From Prevotellaceae bacterium UBA1075 (lineage in GTDB: Bacteria; Bacteroidota; Bacteroidia; Bacteroidales; Bacteroidaceae), in the NCBI GenBank assembly GCA_002316015.1, contig DCCS01000017.1, positions 81,720-88,581 of the forward strand: a stretch of DNA of 6,862 nucleotides, written 5' to 3'. The position numbers and the translations under genes were made by a program. Below the pieces are notes generated by a model, which made no database searches, was not told where the DNA came from, and saw nothing but the letters and a program-made list of their open reading frames with translations. Shown here piece after piece: positions 6,480 through 6,862 of the stretch; position 1 is the stretch's first letter; the number at the start of each line of letters is the position of its first letter.

Positions 6480-6496
6480 GTTAATGCTTACCTTTG
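6468..6496 (+). promoter_or_regulatory. Promoter of the HTH regulator operon
   Basis: TTG (6468-6470), an 18-bp spacer and TACCTTTG (6489-6496) fit the Bacteroidetes -33/-7 pattern. A start near 6503 gives a short leader of about 19 nt to the ATG at 6522. It is divergent from the RNA promoter at 6335-6363, with about 100 bp between the two -33 elements. Confidence 0.65.
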
Positions 6497-6521
6497 TAAA
6501 TCAAGAAACACATGAAGGGAT

Positions 6522-6782
6522 ATGGCAAAGAAAGACATCAATCGCATCAAGATAGTATTGGTCGAAAACAAAAGGACAGCTAAGTGGTTGGCAGACGAAC
6601 TTGGTAAGGACCCTGCAACCGTGAGCAAGTGGTGTACCAACAGTTCGCAGCCAAGTCTCGAAACACTTGTGCAAGTGGCAGAAGCGCTCGATGTGGATGT
6701 GCGCTCGCTCCTCGTACAAACGAAGAAAAGCCGTATAGAGATAGAAGCGGAGAAACTGCTCAATATATCGTCAAATGTATAA
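6522..6782 (+). CDS. Small XRE-type helix-turn-helix transcriptional regulator
   Basis: An 86-residue DNA-binding protein of the lambda Cro/C1 (XRE) class. A five-helix HTH covers about 5-65: TAKWLADELGK (19-29) is helix 2, DPATVSKWCTN (30-40) contains the recognition helix, and PSLETLVQVAEALDVDVRSL (44-63) is the typical closing part with the LDVDVRSLL signature. The tail (about 66-86) is a charged helix (KKSRIEIEAEKLLN) that could support dimerisation or a partner contact. There is no sensor domain. It is the first gene of a rightward operon, 21 bp before the next start. Its promoter overlaps an inverted repeat, so it probably represses itself. Small XRE proteins of this kind often head accessory modules such as restriction or toxin-antitoxin loci in Bacteroidales; which one applies is outside the window. 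Confidence 0.9.
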   Translation: MAKKDINRIKIVLVENKRTAKWLADELGKDPATVSKWCTNSSQPSLETLVQVAEALDVDVRSLLVQTKKSRIEIEAEKLLNISSNV

Positions 6783-6803
6783 GTCTAACAAAAACAGATT
6801 GCA

Positions 6804-6862
6804 ATGGAATACAATATAAATGACAAGATAGAATGGACTGTGATATTTGTCAGGGAATTTGG
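6804..6862 (+). CDS. Partial gene resembling DUF3791 proteins (cut by window edge)
   Basis: Only the first 19 codons and two bases of the next are present: MEYNINDKIEWTVIFVREF. The pattern (N/E)-x-(I/L)-x-DKIE-(W/F)-xVxFV-x-EF is what I recall for the start of Bacteroidales DUF3791 proteins, which are short and often next to DUF3990 genes with an ADP-ribosyltransferase-like fold. The call rests on few residues. It follows the HTH gene after 21 bp on the same strand without its own promoter box, so the two are probably cotranscribed. Confidence 0.5.
   Translation, partial: MEYNINDKIEWTVIFVREF

Larger units (their letters stand above)
5757..6521. other. AT-richer stretch without an intact gene
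   Basis: About 765 bases with no convincing full-length gene on either strand. It contains the likely upstream control region of the CotH gene, an unrecognised coding remnant ending at 5775, a tyrosine recombinase fragment (6048-6176), a structured RNA candidate with its promoter (6179-6363), and the operator/promoter of the HTH gene. A 97-codon plus-strand frame at 5887-6180 runs opposite to the recombinase fragment and lacks any recognisable motif, so I treat it as a shadow. Confidence 0.65.

Overview
The window looks like chromosomal DNA of a Bacteroidales bacterium, most likely of the Prevotella group. Four things point there. Several starts are preceded by the phylum's own -7 box (TAnnTTTG), and genes lack Shine-Dalgarno leaders. 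The large secreted CotH protein ends in a YDLQGR...GVYI..GRKV tail common in that group. A conserved hypothetical is coupled to a secreted GH25 lysozyme. The right edge starts an HTH regulator / DUF3791-like gene pair. The species cannot be named from this sequence.

Layout: positions 1-99 hold an array of 23-bp tandem repeats with a small palindrome in each unit. From 1519 leftwards runs a two-gene operon (a 180-residue protein of unknown function, then a secreted GH25 muramidase) joined by an ATGA overlap. A divergent promoter region (1520-1684) separates it from a rightward gene for a BASS/SBF-type membrane transporter (1685-2668). That gene converges on a 990-residue secreted CotH-family protein (5750-2778, minus strand) with two tandem lectin-like modules.

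Right of 5750 the composition becomes clearly AT-richer and no intact gene is visible until 6522. This stretch holds pieces of dead genes, including a 42-codon piece of a tyrosine recombinase. It also holds a minus-strand promoter (TTG-N18-TATCTTTG) followed by about 150 nt that fold into a long interrupted hairpin. That segment is the best candidate here for an undescribed or unannotated small RNA. A second, rightward promoter overlaps a perfect 9-bp inverted repeat and drives an 86-residue HTH regulator, followed after 21 bp by a gene cut by the window edge that resembles DUF3791 proteins.

The left 5.7 kb reads as ordinary cell-envelope housekeeping and secretion genes. The right 1.1 kb reads as the edge of an accessory region with mobile-element debris and a self-regulated small operon.
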